64,000 nucleotides of DNA from Tetrahymena thermophila SB210 (GCF_000189635.1 NW_002476266.1:124001-188000); one strand, 5' to 3'; positions 1-12,667 are shown, counted from the stretch's first letter. Program-made: numbers and translations. The notes: generated by a model not told the origin, from the sequence alone.

Positions 1-1014
1 TGAATTTTTATAAAATGGAATAGTAAGAAGATATTTATTTACTTTATAAAAATTATAATTAAATTCTCCCTTCTTAAAAATTTTATATTTTAAACTTAAA
101 AATGAGCTTTTATTGATTAATATGAATAAATTTGCATTCATTATCAAATATCATTTTATATTTTTAAATACCTTTATTTATTATTTAATCATTTTCATTC
201 TAAAAATAATTTATTCGTACAAAAAACGGCTCTTAATAACATATAAAATAATACTAATTATTAATAAAGACTATCCTTATTTTTGGTCATTCAACAGTTG
301 TTGCTGATTCTCTGATATTTGGGGCAAATAAAGGAATAAAGTTTTCTTGCATCGTATGTGAAACAAGACCTAAATGTGAAGGGTATAATTTTACTCATTT
401 ACTAATTTATTTATTTGTTTGTATTTATGAATATTTTATATTATTTTTATCAAAAGTTATTTGATGTACAAAAAATTAACTAACCATAATATCCCTTGTA
501 AATTTATTTGCGATTCTGCTTTGGGAACAGCTGTTGAAGAAGCTGATTTAGTTCTTGTAGGAGCTGAAGCTGTTGTTGAAAATGGTGGCATCATAAATAG
601 AGTAAATAATTTAAAATTAAAAGTAAAAAAAATATAATCTTATAATCTAAATATAGATTGGTACATACACAGCTGCTCTTTGTGCTAAGTCCTTAAAAAA
701 ATAGTTCTATGTATTAGCTGAAAGTTTCAAATTTGCCAGAATGTTCCCACTTTCATAAAAGGATCTTCCTGACAGTGTTAAAAACTCTTAAGATTTTGAT
801 GTAGTTGGAGACACTTTCGGACTTAAAAAAGAAAATATAAATGTAAGATTTAAATTAATTAAGTTATTTTTAAAAATAATTTATATCTTAATAGGTGTTA
901 AATCCTGTTTGCGATTACACTCCTCCAAATTTGATTACTCTGTTGTTTACAGATGTTGGTATTTTCACTCCTTCAGCTGTTTCTGATGAACTCATTTAAA
1001 TTTTTAACAACTGA
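1..1014 (+). CDS. EIF2B1: Translation initiation factor eIF2B alpha subunit (3' part)
   Basis: Regulatory subunit of the cytoplasmic eIF2B complex, the guanine-nucleotide exchange factor for eIF2. Seen exons: 1-22, 270-382, 457-601, 657-842, 895-1014, ending at TGA 1012-1014. All joins keep frame and have GT..AG introns of about 52-247 nt. The product reads ..[18 protein letters not shown].., then [32 protein letters not shown] and a C-terminus with [26 protein letters not shown], all hallmark blocks of the alpha/beta/delta Rossmann-like family and closest to alpha. The N-terminal half lies outside the window. The first intron (23-269) was placed because an in-frame TGA at 123 and the lack of any AG before 268 rule out coding through it. 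Identification is secure; only exon 1-22 is short enough to be uncertain. Confidence 0.93.
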
Positions 1015-1216
1015 GCTAATTTTATATTATTAATTTTTTTAGTAACTTATTCATATTAATAAAATTCTCTAAATAAAAATTTAACTTTAAATTGATTGTT
1101 CATTCGTTCAATCATTTACTTATGTAGTTTTTTTTAAATCAATAAATACAAAAAACACATATTGAATGAGTTAAGTAAGTATTTGTATAAAATAATTTTA
1201 ATATTCAATTAATTTG

Positions 1217-2482
1217 TCATTTTTCCTTTTCTTGTTTAGGTTTGTTTTATCTAAATTTCTTAAATACGAAAACCATTAATATTATAAAGCATATAATTCC
1301 CATAACTAAATAGCTTATTCCCAAAAACGAGTTTCTTCCTCCAAACGCATTTGCAGTAGATAGGACAAATGATTTAGTTCCATCAAAGGAATCGACAGGA
1401 TAATCTAATCATAAAAAATAATTTCTATTAATAGCATTATAATAACAAAACAATTTTACTATTTTGGATTTAAATTGTATAAACTCCAGCAGTAACTTTT
1501 TAATCGATTCTTCCCCATAACTTACGGAAATCTGGTAAAGCAGCAGTTCTCATCCAAACCATAAATCTTTCTAATTAATTAATAAAAGTATAAATATTAT
1601 AAGAATATTTTTTAAATTTACCATCTTCGACGCTTGTCCACTAGATACTCATATCCCTATTTTTATACTTAGTGCTTTTATCACTAGGCCAAGCAATATT
1701 ATTACTTGAAATATCAACCTTATTACCATTAGGGTCATAGAGAGCGTAAGTATCTATTAATTTTATTAAAAAATAAATTAGAGTATGATATAAGTACTGA
1801 ATTTATATTTTACCATTAAACAAAGAAGCTGCTATAAGACCACAAGGCCATGCATAATCACCATCTTTCAATGATTTATCAACAAATCTGTATTTCCTCA
1901 AATCACTATAATAAATTATGGGCTCACAATTAGAAACATCAGAATATGAAACACTATCTCCTTAAAGCTAAACTACACTTTTAGATTTCACATATCTTCT
2001 GTGGTTTTAGTAAAAATTAGTTAATTCATAATATACAAAAACAGGGGCTTCCATATCTTCTGTGACAGTAAATGTTGCGGTGCATATAGCTGGATTAAAT
2101 ACTGTATCAGGTTTTGGATAATTTATTGTAGAACATTTTGTATCATATCTTACTTTGTAGTCTATAATTTTATTTGTGAAAACAACTAAAACTATTCCAA
2201 ACACCAAGAATATTGTAGCTTTTATTTTAAATAATTTCAAGTAAGATTTCTTTGCATGATAAATATTCTTAATTCAATCTTTTTAGGAGTTAAAATTGAC
2301 ACTAATGCTCATCAATAATATCATCTAAATTACTAAATAAATAACTCATATTTACATAAAATTGCAAAAACTATGATGGTTGAGTTTAATGTTGGAACAG
2401 GCTACCACGCTTTCATAATTTGTTGCTTGAAAGCGTGTAAAAATGTAGTCTTGTCTTCCTTTTGCTACTAATTATCTGACAT
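1217..2482 (-). CDS. CDC50: CDC50/LEM3 family P4-ATPase beta subunit
   Basis: Beta subunit of phospholipid-flipping P4-ATPases, needed for their exit from the ER and their activity. Five exons (2356-2482, 1814-2218, 1622-1753, 1460-1570, 1217-1404) give 963 nt, 320 aa, with TGA at 1217-1219. Family blocks appear in order: FKQQ..KAWQPVPTLNST before the first membrane span, NFYQNHRRYVKSKS, a CEP motif, PCGLIAASLFNDTY, ERFMVWMRTAALPDFRKLWG, NYPVDSFDGTKSFVLST, then a second hydrophobic span and a lysine-rich tail. Two transmembrane segments (about residues 33-58 and 288-308) bracket a cysteine-containing lumenal domain, as usual. Length is slightly below that of yeast and human members (about 360-410 aa). 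It starts at the first ATG in a spliced exon; the open frame visible at 2007-2240 is only part of exon 2 plus intron. Confidence 0.95.
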
Positions 2483-3877
2483 TTTACTTCAAATCTAAAC
2501 GTTAATTATTTTATTAATTATTTATTTATTTTCTATTTAATTTATGATAAACAATTAATTCCAATGATATAAAAATAATAATCAATCAATCAATTATTAA
2601 AAATGACACAAAATTTAATTTAATTTTTGTTAATTAACAAGTAAATCAAGCAGTTTTTTAAATTTTCTTATTTTAATACATATACTCTCATCTTAATTAA
2701 GTTTAATGAAAAAAAATCAGTCAGTCAGTCATTAATTGATTCATTCATTCATTAAGCTAATATAAAATTTTGACACTTGAAATTTATATTGTAATAGCTC
2801 AAGATTTAGTTAGTAAGCATATCGTGTAAATTTTGTTTTTAGCTTTTGAAATAAATATTTTTTTTTCTTGAGACAAGAAATAGATAATTAATTATTCTTT
2901 TCTTTCGAGTTGTAAATAATTTACTAATTTTAAAGATTTATTTTTCATTTTTGTTTTCATTCAAAAAATTGCAAAAGTATTTATATTTGATCTAAGAATT
3001 TATTACCTGAAAATATGTATATTAATATAGCTTAAAAGCATAAATCAACTTTTAATTAATCCTAATTTAAAAAAAACATGTACACATAAAAAAAAAAATT
3101 AATTAAATTATAAAAAGAGTGAAAGTTTATAAAATTCTTGTAAGAAACTAAAAAAAAATATGTTGATATTTAAAATAATATTTTCAAAAAATAAAAATAA
3201 TATAATAAAAAAATTTTTTTAACTTTTAAAATTTAAATTTTTTCTGAAACCAAAACTTAAGATTTTTAGCACTTTTTATGAGTTAGCATAAATATTTCAG
3301 ATATTTAAATGAATGATGATAGTTTTTAATTATTTCGACTTTAAAAATTAAAAATTAAAATTAATTTTATAGTTATTATATTGATAAAAGATGAGAATAA
3401 TTTAAGAAAATAGAAAATTATTTTTGGTAAAATAAATATTTATTAAATGAAGTAATAAATAGATTTTACAAAGAAAGTTAACAAAAAATTAAATAAAATA
3501 TAGATACATTTTTGATAGTAAATAGATAGATATTACAAGTTTGAGTAACTAAATTTATATAATAGTAAAATTTAATTAAATTAAGGAGTTATACATACAT
3601 TCTTAGCTTATGTTTGCTTAAAATGATTAACATATTTTAATATATAATTAAATTATAATATTTTTCTTATTTTATCTTTAATAGTGTCAAAGAAAAAGAA
3701 GTAATTAGTTTATTTATTTATTTATTTGCTTATTTTTTTTAGAGAATGGTTTAGAAATTAATTATTTTTTTATTTATTTATTTATTTTATTTATTGCTTT
3801 TTGTTTGGTATAATATTTAAATGTATAAAGATTTTATTAAAATGATTAAATTAGAAAAAAAATTTGTGTCATATGAT
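2483..3877. other. Intergenic, no gene seen
   Basis: Very AT-rich spacer between two minus-strand genes. It contains homopolymer A/T tracts and short simple repeats such as (tcag)n near 2717 and (attt)n near 3715-3795. I found no conserved reading frame or RNA gene. Confidence 0.6.
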
Positions 3878-6046
3878 TCATATTTGTTAGTTGTTAAAAT
3901 CTGACTAGTATGCTTGCTCATATCCAAAGCTATTATTAAGTTATTAATATATGAAACTATTGTTACAGGTTAGTGAGATATTGTTATTATTAAAAATTCT
4001 ATCATCTATTTCATCATCCATAGAGTTTTGATTGTTTGGATTATTTTAATTTAAATAATATTAGTAATAATTGATTTATAATTCTCCTCCATCTTATGGA
4101 TTTATTTGACTAAAATCTTCAATATTCAATTTTTCATTCATCAAAATAGACTATGGTTCGCTAATTTCTTCATGTTTTATTTTTTCCTCAATAATCATGT
4201 CACAATTATTGTTACCTGTCAAATCAGGTAGCTACTATTAATTGAATTATTGTTGCTAATTGTTGAATAATTACATTGATTATTAATTGTTAAATTATTG
4301 CAATTGTTATTAATTGTTGAATTGCTACATTTGTTATTAATTATTGAATTGTTACATTTGTTATTAATTATTAAATTACTACAATTACTAATTATTAAAT
4401 TATGATAATTATTAGTGATTGTTATATTACTGGAACTATAATTATTATTACTGCCATTGCTACTAAGTCTTTTGTTAGTTTTTACCATCATAAATATATT
4501 ATTGAAGCTTTTGACTTTCTATATTTTAAGCTATGAATGGTTAATTTGTACGAGGATTCATATATTATATTTGCTCGGGGTCTTCTAAAGGTTGGAATGA
4601 ATTATTATTTATACTATTTAAAATTTATTATTGAGGTGATTTTATTTTATTGAAGCTATTTTACCCTCTTATGAAAGAGTTCTCGATTTCTGCTTCAAAT
4701 ATTTCTTTATCAGAATCATTCTCTCTTAAAATATTGTCTTGGTTTTGCTTTAAACTTTCTTTGTTATCGTAATGAGAATATATTGTATACAAATTATCCT
4801 GATTTTAGTCATTCTAGATAATCTACTAATATTAATCTAAATTTATTTTAGCTTTGATGTATTCTTCTGAGTCCTAACAATTAACTTAACTTTTAGCTTT
4901 ATTAACTAAAGAAGAATTTTAGGCAAAAACACCTTGGTTGTTTAGGAAATTATTTTGATTTTACTGTTAAGCCTTGAAATTAACTAGCTGTTCTTGGGTT
5001 TGATTAAGACCTATAAAATTTCCATTTATCACTTAGGCATATTAATTAAATCCATTGTTTACATTATTTACCATAGATGAATTCTAAAAGTTTGATTGAT
5101 AATTGTTCAACTAGTTATGATGATAATTAGTTTTTTAATTATGAACATGAGTAAAATAGGTTTGTTAATCTTCTAAAGGGCTTGGCCTTCTCTACTGAGT
5201 GACATGAGGTTAACTTAGATTATAATTATTTTACTTGTTAATGTAATTAATTGCTTCTTAAGTAGTATTTTCTTTTTTAACCTAAATTTATTATTCATTG
5301 GTATCAATGTCTTCAAATTTATTAATAACCTACGAAGCAGATGATATAGTTTGAAAAGCTCTTTAATTACTTTTGTAAGTAGAAGCCGCCAGTGTAGCCT
5401 AGCTATCATACATGTTATACTAATTAATTCTAACTTAAGGCGTTAATATTGGAAAAGATTATTTGGAAGTATGAGTGTTTAAGCCTAGCTCATGCTCATC
5501 ATCGATATTGCTTTTTACTTATCCGCTACGACCCTATTTGACTTGACCGTAAAGAGGATGAGAATTAGATCCAATTATAGATTTATTAGAATTTTAAGTA
5601 GACTTAAAAGTGCTTGAGACTGATGGCTACTCTTTTGAGCTGTCAAATTATGCAGCTTATTAGTAAAATAGATCAATATCTGCATTTAAACATTTAATAT
5701 CTTCTTGAGTTATGTCTTCAGGAGACTTTAACTCTTTACCACTCAATTAAAGACAATATTCCCTGAGTAACTCAATTTAAATTTAAATATCAGTTTTTTT
5801 TCTGCCCTTGAAAATTTCCGCTTATTAGTTATACATGATAAAGCTCTACTGCCAGTCTTTAAGTTAGAGTCTTTATGTACAGAATTGCATATCATTTTTA
5901 TTTACATGATATGATTTGGATTGTCTGTTTGTAATTGCCTTAGCCATCGCTCTCTGTAAAACCCACTATGATGAAAACTTATTTTTAGGCTTCTTAATAA
6001 AATCCTTATAATATAATTCCTTTTATTCCCAGTTAAGCTAATACAT
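3878..6046 (-). CDS. Glutamine/asparagine-rich protein of unknown function (722 aa)
   Basis: One uninterrupted ciliate-code frame from ATG at 6046 to TGA 3878-3880, 2169 nt. The first 130 or so residues are ordinary and charged (MYQLNWEQKELYYKDFIKKP.., then WVLQRAMAKAITNRQ). After that comes a long low-complexity region rich in Q, N and S, with a nearly pure polyQ/N block at about residues 530-607 encoded mostly by TAA/TAG. The C-terminal 110 residues are acidic and N-rich. The frame stays open upstream of the ATG to about 6280 with lysine-rich codons but no ATG, so an earlier spliced start is possible. I do not recognise the family; a Q/N-rich regulatory or prion-like assembly protein is only an inference from composition. 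A poly-Asn frame at 4219-4491 on the same strand is an out-of-frame shadow of the polyQ block. Confidence 0.8.
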
Positions 6047-6748
6047 TTCTAAAATTGTTTTTTTTTGCCACTCAAATCTTCTTTAAAAGAGTCTTTAGTT
6101 TTGATTTAAACTATTTGATTTTTTTTTTCTTTTTAGTTGCTATTTCTTTTTTTAATATTTTTTATAAGTTTTTACCAAGTACCCACTTTATTTTTTTTAT
6201 GGATTGAGCTGATGGATGAGTTTTCTTTATAAACAAATAAAGTGAAAAAAATATTAATTTATAAAAATTTTTTTAAATTCTCAATCTTAGACAATTAGTA
6301 TAATCAGCATATTCCAATTACTTTTTTTTCTTTGCTTTCATCGGTATTGTAATTGAATAGAGTTTTACTATACAAATATCAAACAATTTTAATTTTCTTT
6401 TATTAAATTTACTCATAAATATACTTGAAAAATTAAATGAAATAGATGCATATAATTAATTACTTTGAAATTTTATTTAATTTAGAAATTTATATTGCCT
6501 TTTATGCTCTTCATAACATTCAAAAATGAATGTATTTATTTGTTCAAGATTTACAATAAAAATAAAAAAATGGGAATGGCCCTCTTTTTTCTCAGCCCAC
6601 CCAAATATTGCTTAAGTAAGTAAGTGTCAATTAAGTTAAGAATAATAAATAAGTCTTTTACAATTATCGTGTGTTCATAAATTAATAAAACTATATATAG
6701 GATTATTAAATCTAAATATAACCCACAATCAACATTAATTAATTTGCC
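6047..6748. other. Intergenic, no gene seen
   Basis: About 0.7 kb of AT-rich sequence upstream of the polyQ gene and downstream of the UvdE gene. The lysine-codon-rich stretch at 6047-6280 is open in the frame of the polyQ gene and is probably its A-rich leader. Confidence 0.55.
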
Positions 6749-8653
6749 TCAGAAGGCTTTCTTAAGAAGATTTTTATTTTTTTTCCTATCGAAGTTGTAC
6801 ACCTAAAGCTCATCATCACTTTTTTAATTCAAAGTTTGATTTGCCAGCTTGTCTTCATTATCTGTATTAGTCTTATCCAAGACTTGTGTATATTTGTTTC
6901 CACTTCTTAGCCTTCTCACAATTTTTTCACTAGGTAATAAATCTACATCACTCTACTGTTTCTTTTTATTTTTTTCTACTTAATCAGATTTATTCTGTTT
7001 TTCGATAATTTTCACCTCTAAATCCTAAGTGTCTTTGTTTTATTTTACGTTTTTTTGATCTAATTTACATGATTGTTGATTAAATTTTGAATAACAATTT
7101 TTAAAATTATACTTTTAATTTATTATTTTGTAGTCTTTTTTTTATTTTACTTTTCAGATTCTTCTTTTTGTTCTTCATTGTTCTCCTCTTCTGATCCATC
7201 AGTATCATCATCACAACAGTCACTTTTTAATTTAGTCTTTTCTTTCTTTTTACTTCCTTAGCTTTTCCATCCTAAAAATTTGATAAAATAGAATGAATGA
7301 ATAAATAAATAGTTCGTCTTTTATATTTAAAAAATTAAACAAATCCAAATAATTAGTTTTTATAAAATAAATGATGACGTAAATGAGTGTATCATCTAAA
7401 TAATTGTAAATTTACTTGAGCTTAATTCTTTTTTTAGTTCACTTTAAGAAACTCCTTTGTAGCTGAATGATTCCCAATTTTTCTTAGCCTCTTTGCTTCT
7501 TAAATCTAAAAACGGATAAATCTCATACAAAAAAAATATAGCTTGTTCCTTCATTTTAGCTTCAATTAATATATCTAGCTCCATTCCTAGTTTTTCAGGC
7601 ACACTTAAAAATTCCTAAGGGAGTTCTGAAATATAATCTGAATGGTGTCCTACTTGACCAGAACCTTACTCTGATACATGACATTTCATACGAATGCCTC
7701 TCTTTTTCCATGTTTTGCTTGCTTCTTCTACTAATTATTCCAAAGACTCCTACTTGGCTTCTTTATGATAATAATTATAGCACTGATAATGATGGGAATC
7801 TACAACAACTGGTAAAGCAAATCCATACTTTTCTTCAATTTTATAAGATATTTCTAAACAGTCTCTGATAGAATAGCTAAATTTATAATTATAACAAGAT
7901 TGTAAAATATAACCAAAGATTTTTGCATTTAAATTTTATGTTATTAATTAATTAATTAAAATAGCCAAAGATTTCAATTTTGATTTTTGACCAAAAATAC
8001 TTGCAAAAAAAAAATCAAACAATTATCTATCTATTTATTTTTGTTAAGAATTTATCAAGAAAAATAATATACCATTTCTCACAATTTTCTAATACCAACT
8101 TTTATTAAACAATTTTTGGTAATCTCCCAAAATTGATAACCCATCTTTAAATGGTTTCATCCTTATCTCCATAGAGCCCACCTCCATGAATAACAATCAC
8201 ACTGTCTTTTTCTTCTTCAAACCCTAGATATTTATATATCTCTGCATGCAAAGAAAGCTCTTTTATTGTAGCTTCAAAAGCTTTTTCATTTGGCGTACCA
8301 ATCACATTAAATTAGCCAGGATGAAAAGTGAGTCTATGTTTATATTTTTTGGCTAAATCACCAGCTTTTTTGAGCTCTTCCTTAGCAAATTCAATAGTAT
8401 ATCCACATTTTTCATCAGTTGCCCTTGGGAACATTTCGCTGCTAACTCTTAGAACTTGAATTCCATTTTTTTAATTCCATTCTATCATTTTGTAGAGGTC
8501 TTTTACATTCTCCATAGCTCTAGATTTAGCCTCATCTTCTCCTTTTTGTGAAAATGCTTTTCTTTAAATTGACCTTGAACAATATATTGGTGTTTTTCCA
8601 TCTTTTAATACAGTGTTTATGCAGCACAGTCCCAATCTAATTGAAGGATTCAT
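6749..8653 (-). CDS. UVE1: UV-damage endonuclease, UvdE/Uve1 family
   Basis: UvdE enzymes nick DNA 5' of UV photoproducts and some other lesions, starting a repair route independent of nucleotide excision. Exons 8073-8653, 7416-7876, 7113-7271 and 6749-7059 total 1512 nt, 503 aa. The TIM-barrel core shows LGLCCINT near the start, WNQKNGIQVLRVSSEMFP, the metal-site blocks HPGQFNVIG, VIHGGGLYGDK, KLVLENCEK, VVVDSHHYQ and CHVSEQGSG, so the metal-binding His, Glu and Asp positions look intact. After the roughly 330-aa core comes a 150-aa tail rich in Lys, Glu, Gln and Asp with basic patches (KKKQQ, RRLRSGNK, RKKNKNLLKK), a likely nuclear-targeting or DNA-contact extension. Fungal members carry an N-terminal extension instead. 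The third intron (7060-7112) was placed by the frame change it must explain. Confidence 0.92.
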
Positions 8654-9517
8654 TTTAATATTTTTTTTATAACTAGATAAAATAAATATCTTTTGTTAAT
8701 TAAGTAAATTACATCTTAGATTTAAAGTAGGATTAATTAATCAACTATTCCCTAAATCTTTGTAATAAAGAATTTTCTGGACCAGTAATTCAATTCAAAA
8801 TTAAATTTTATGCATTTTATTTTGAGATAAGATAATTTTTAAAGTATTTCAAATTATTTGTCTTATTAAAAATATTAATTTTAAAATAAATTTCAAAAAT
8901 TTATAATTTTTATTATAAAATCAGAGAAATATTTAAATTTAAGTTTCTAATTATTTGATCATATAAGTCAATTAATTTACAAACAAAATTTCAAATTTTT
9001 AATAATTAAAGTAAAATTTATCCTTTATCAAAATAAGAAGTAAATTAATTTTTTTTAAAGTTAATTTTGTTAAATTAAGTTAAATAATAACCAAATATTT
9101 TATTAAAATTTAATTTAAATTTCTTATTTGAATAAAAGAAAATCAAATTTTTATTGATATTTATTTTAAAATTAAGAAATATTTATGGGTGAAAGCACTT
9201 TTAAAAATAATAATTAAATATTTTGTAAAATTAACAAAAAAAATAAAAGTTTTGTTAACAATTAAATAGTAAAAATATTTAATGTTTAGTGTTAGATTTT
9301 TAATAAAGTTTGACTTGAATTATTTGGCTGTCAATAAAGTAGGAAAAACCAATAAATTAAGTATATAAAAGCACCTTAGAATTAGTGATTGTTTATTTAT
9401 AAATTTATAAACTATTTAGCATCTACAGATACAGATTGACAAAAAACCTTTTCGTACCAAAAATACCTAATTTAAACAAGGTTGAATGCAATTTAATTAA
9501 ATAAAGTATAAATACAG
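8654..9517. other. Intergenic, no gene seen
   Basis: About 0.86 kb, almost entirely A/T, between the starts and ends of two minus-strand genes. No frame or RNA element could be supported. Confidence 0.6.
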
Positions 9518-12500
9518 TCAAACAACGAATTTTTAGTAGCTTTCAAAAATTTCACTCTTTTCTACCTCTCTTTAGTAGTCTTCTATTCTGAACTCATAAT
9601 TTGATCTCCAAGTTTAATAAAATTAAATTAATAAATTTTGAAATAAATTTTACTTAAATTAAACACTGTAAACTCTGTAATTTTTTGTTTCAATTTTTTC
9701 CATAATGTCTTCTTTATACAAAGCCTAGAATTTATCATTTTGCCTACAATTAATTTATATGTTTTTAATTAATGTAAAGAAAACTTGGAAATATTACTAA
9801 TAACTTAGATGTAGTTCTTTTAAATATCTAAGCTGATGTAAGGTTTTATCTAATTTCTTTAGTGTTTCATTAGTAAAATTTTTATTACAACTATTGAAAT
9901 AAAATAGAATGAATAATGAATGAGTTTATATTAATATCAATTTTACTCAAATAATAATCGAAGATATTCTAGTTTTTACATATTTTCTATTGAATCTAAA
10001 AGTTGTATGTAGCCATCATCAGTTACCATCCAAGAACATCTTAATAAAAAATATATTTAATAATTAAATGAATAAATCAATTTTTTTTACTGAAGTTCTA
10101 AATTAAAATATGTTAGGCTAAATAGAAATTTCAAGCAGCTTGCAAGATAGCTCATAGAATCATCTTTTAATTTTTTTTGGCATCTTTAAATTAATTTAAA
10201 AAATATTTACTTTTATCAATAATAACTATTTATTTTACGAAAAAATTAAACTGAGTTTTTGTAGATTCTAAAGATCCTGAAGTTTAATGCACAATAAATT
10301 AAATGCTTAAGGTGTAAATTCGCTATTTCCTCTATGTAAAATATAATTTTTATTTTAAAAATCTATTGATAGAATTTAATATACCTCAAATTAAGTAAAA
10401 AGTCTTTCAAATTTATATAATTACCTACACTTTCAAACAAATTAACAACAGCTTAATTTGTAAATTGGTAGTTATAGCTTTTTTTAATTAATCAGATTTA
10501 AATAATTAGTTAAATTTACTGAACAAAATAAAATACTTGAAATTTAAATGCAATCTTTAGAGGATTATGTGAGACTTTAGCTATTCAGTCAAACTATTTA
10601 AGCTGATATCAGTGAACTTATTGTTAAAACTAAAATAAATTAAATCAAGGCATTTTCAAAATATGATTTATGTAGATTAATTTTTACTTAAAATTTAACT
10701 AGATATCAATTAGATTATTCTACTGCTTGAATGATTCACTCAATGTTTGAAGTGCTTTATCACTGATTTCTCTGTTATTACTTTTGAATTATAATTTTTT
10801 GATTTACCCTCTTTGGAAAAATATTGATTGATTACCACTCTAAACAAAAGTGACTATAAAAATTCTTTTTTTAGTAAAAGTGCTTTGCGATGTTTATAAT
10901 GTCAGCATCTTCATTTTTGAAATTGCTTAATATATTTTTTAATTTATTTAATTATAAAAGAAAGCTATATTAAAAAGCTTCATACAGGAATTTAAAAATA
11001 TGTTTTTGGTCTTCCACAATTTCTTTTTCTTTGATAGAAATTTCCGTTTCGTCAAGGTCCTTGAATTCTTTTTATCAATTAAGGGGTTGGTCAACATTTA
11101 ATTTCATGTTTTTTGTTTAAAAAATTTCAAAGCTTTATTTTGGAATATTTTGTGTTTTTTAATTTAAAAATTAAATTCATTAATTTTGAAAGGTTAATTT
11201 TTGATTTATATTCAAAATATTATTTTTTAGCTTTAATTTTAAATATTTTGTGAACTAATTTTTACATTTCTAAAAGATAAAGTCAAAATCTGGTTTATAA
11301 GAATAAATGATTGGTATTGGTTTGAATTGGTCTTTTAAATAAATTAGCAGCTTTTCCATGTAGAACTTTGTATTTTTTCTTAGGGTGAAGTTAGATTAAA
11401 TCATACTCATAATAAAAGGATAGAAAAAGCTATCTTTATTAATAGCAAAATCTTCAGGTAGTTTATTTTTACTAAAGGCATCGTAATGAATTCTCATAAT
11501 TAACTTATTTTTTTCTTCTTGTTCCCCTTAATGAATATTGTAATTCATTAAACTTATGTTGTCCATTTTCATCAAAAGGAAACCTAAGCAGTAAATGTCA
11601 GTCTATTTTATATTTGAAAGGATCATACTAATATTAGTATACTAGAAGTTTTGTATTTCTTAATTAAAGATTGAAATATGAAGTCAGTAGTAATGATAAT
11701 TTTTATAATATATGTTTGAAATTCACCTGCTATTTGTATCCTTCATTTTTCATCACTTCTGGTCCTATGAACATAGGAGTACCGTACTATTTTTACATTT
11801 TATAGATAAATAATTAATAACTTAATGAATATATATAATCTCCACAAAATATTTGTATATGCAATTAAATTATGAGATTTGTTTACTCTTGATTTAAGGA
11901 GAGGGTAACAAAGGTTAGGGAGTGAGTAATCAGCTTTTTTATAATTTAGGTGAATTAATTATGTGATGGACTTAAAACTTAACTAAAAATGAGATTAAAG
12001 CAAATTATCTTACAGTATTTGTAGACTCCATCCTTTAGAACTATATTTGAAGCTTTTATATTTCTGTGAACAGATCCAGCTTAGTGGATCGCTGTTAATC
12101 CGTCGAGGAGTGTTATTACCAAATGGATCATTTAATTGAATTCAAAACGTTATCCTTTTACTCTCATTTCTTCCATTATTTCATCCAAATTTTCTAGTAG
12201 CATTTAAAAAAAACATTTAATTTTTATTTAAACTATGAAGTTAGATTTAGTTGATTCATTTTCATTAAGCAAACTCAAAAATATTTTTGAAACCAATGTT
12301 TTTATTTACTTTCATATTATTCCATTACAATAACTAAAAAAGTGTTTCCCTCCTTTTCAATAAATTGTTCGTCATAAATCTAAACTATATTTGGGTGTTT
12401 TTGAATATTTTTTATAGGAATTGCTTCTTTCCTGACCACTTAAAGAATTTCAAGTTTCCTAGGCTCAAAATTTACAATCTTGATTGCTTCTCTTCTAAAT

Positions 12501-12667
12501 TTTCTAATATTGTAGGCTGAGAAGATTAAGCTGAAAGGACTTTAGCCTATGAACTTGATTTCTTCGTATTTACTAAAATCGTTTAGAATCTAAGTTATCT
12601 GACTAACAATTTTGAAAGTCAGTATTTTCTTATATTCAACTTGACTAAACAAAATTTGAGGATCCAT
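9518..12667 (-). CDS. Pseudokinase with C-terminal exon-encoded leucine-rich-type repeats
   Basis: Fifteen exons sum to 2043 nt, 680 aa: 12310-12667, 12014-12193, 11887-11933, 11727-11786, 11266-11602, 10836-11067, seven 93-nt exons from 10688-10780 to 9798-9890, then 9654-9743 and 9518-9605. Residues 1-330 form a protein-kinase fold: REAIKIV holds the beta-3 lysine, NIQKHPNIVQIYD follows, then SVHRNIKASNIVL at the catalytic loop, DYSLPNL where DFG is expected, YGTPMFIGPEVM for the APE region and TDIYCLGFLLMKM for helix F. The HRD aspartate is Asn (about residue 164) and DFG is DYS, so phosphotransfer is doubtful. A linker (about 330-405) precedes about seven 31-aa repeats with the pattern of a variable start, T/SD..L..L..., then LQ.L.L.F. 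The repeats probably bind a partner. Family known in broad terms; this member is not one I can name. Confidence 0.88.
9798..10780 (-). repeat. Seven consecutive 93-nt exons, one 31-aa repeat each
   Basis: Exons at 10688-10780, 10537-10629, 10385-10477, 10239-10331, 10091-10183, 9947-10039 and 9798-9890. Every one is exactly 93 nt with both boundaries in phase 2, so each can be duplicated or skipped without changing frame. The encoded repeats are diverged in sequence (for example one contains ISDKALQTLSESFK and another FTDISLNSLTEQLK), showing an old expansion with strict length conservation. Confidence 0.87.

Noticed and set aside
113-307. Plus-strand 64-codon open frame with hydrophobic product
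   Set aside because: Lies mostly in the intron 23-269 of eIF2B-alpha and overlaps its next exon in another frame; product is a chance Ile/Phe/Leu string.
4219-4491. Minus-strand poly-Asn open frame
   Set aside because: Out-of-frame shadow of the polyQ block of the 3878-6046 gene.
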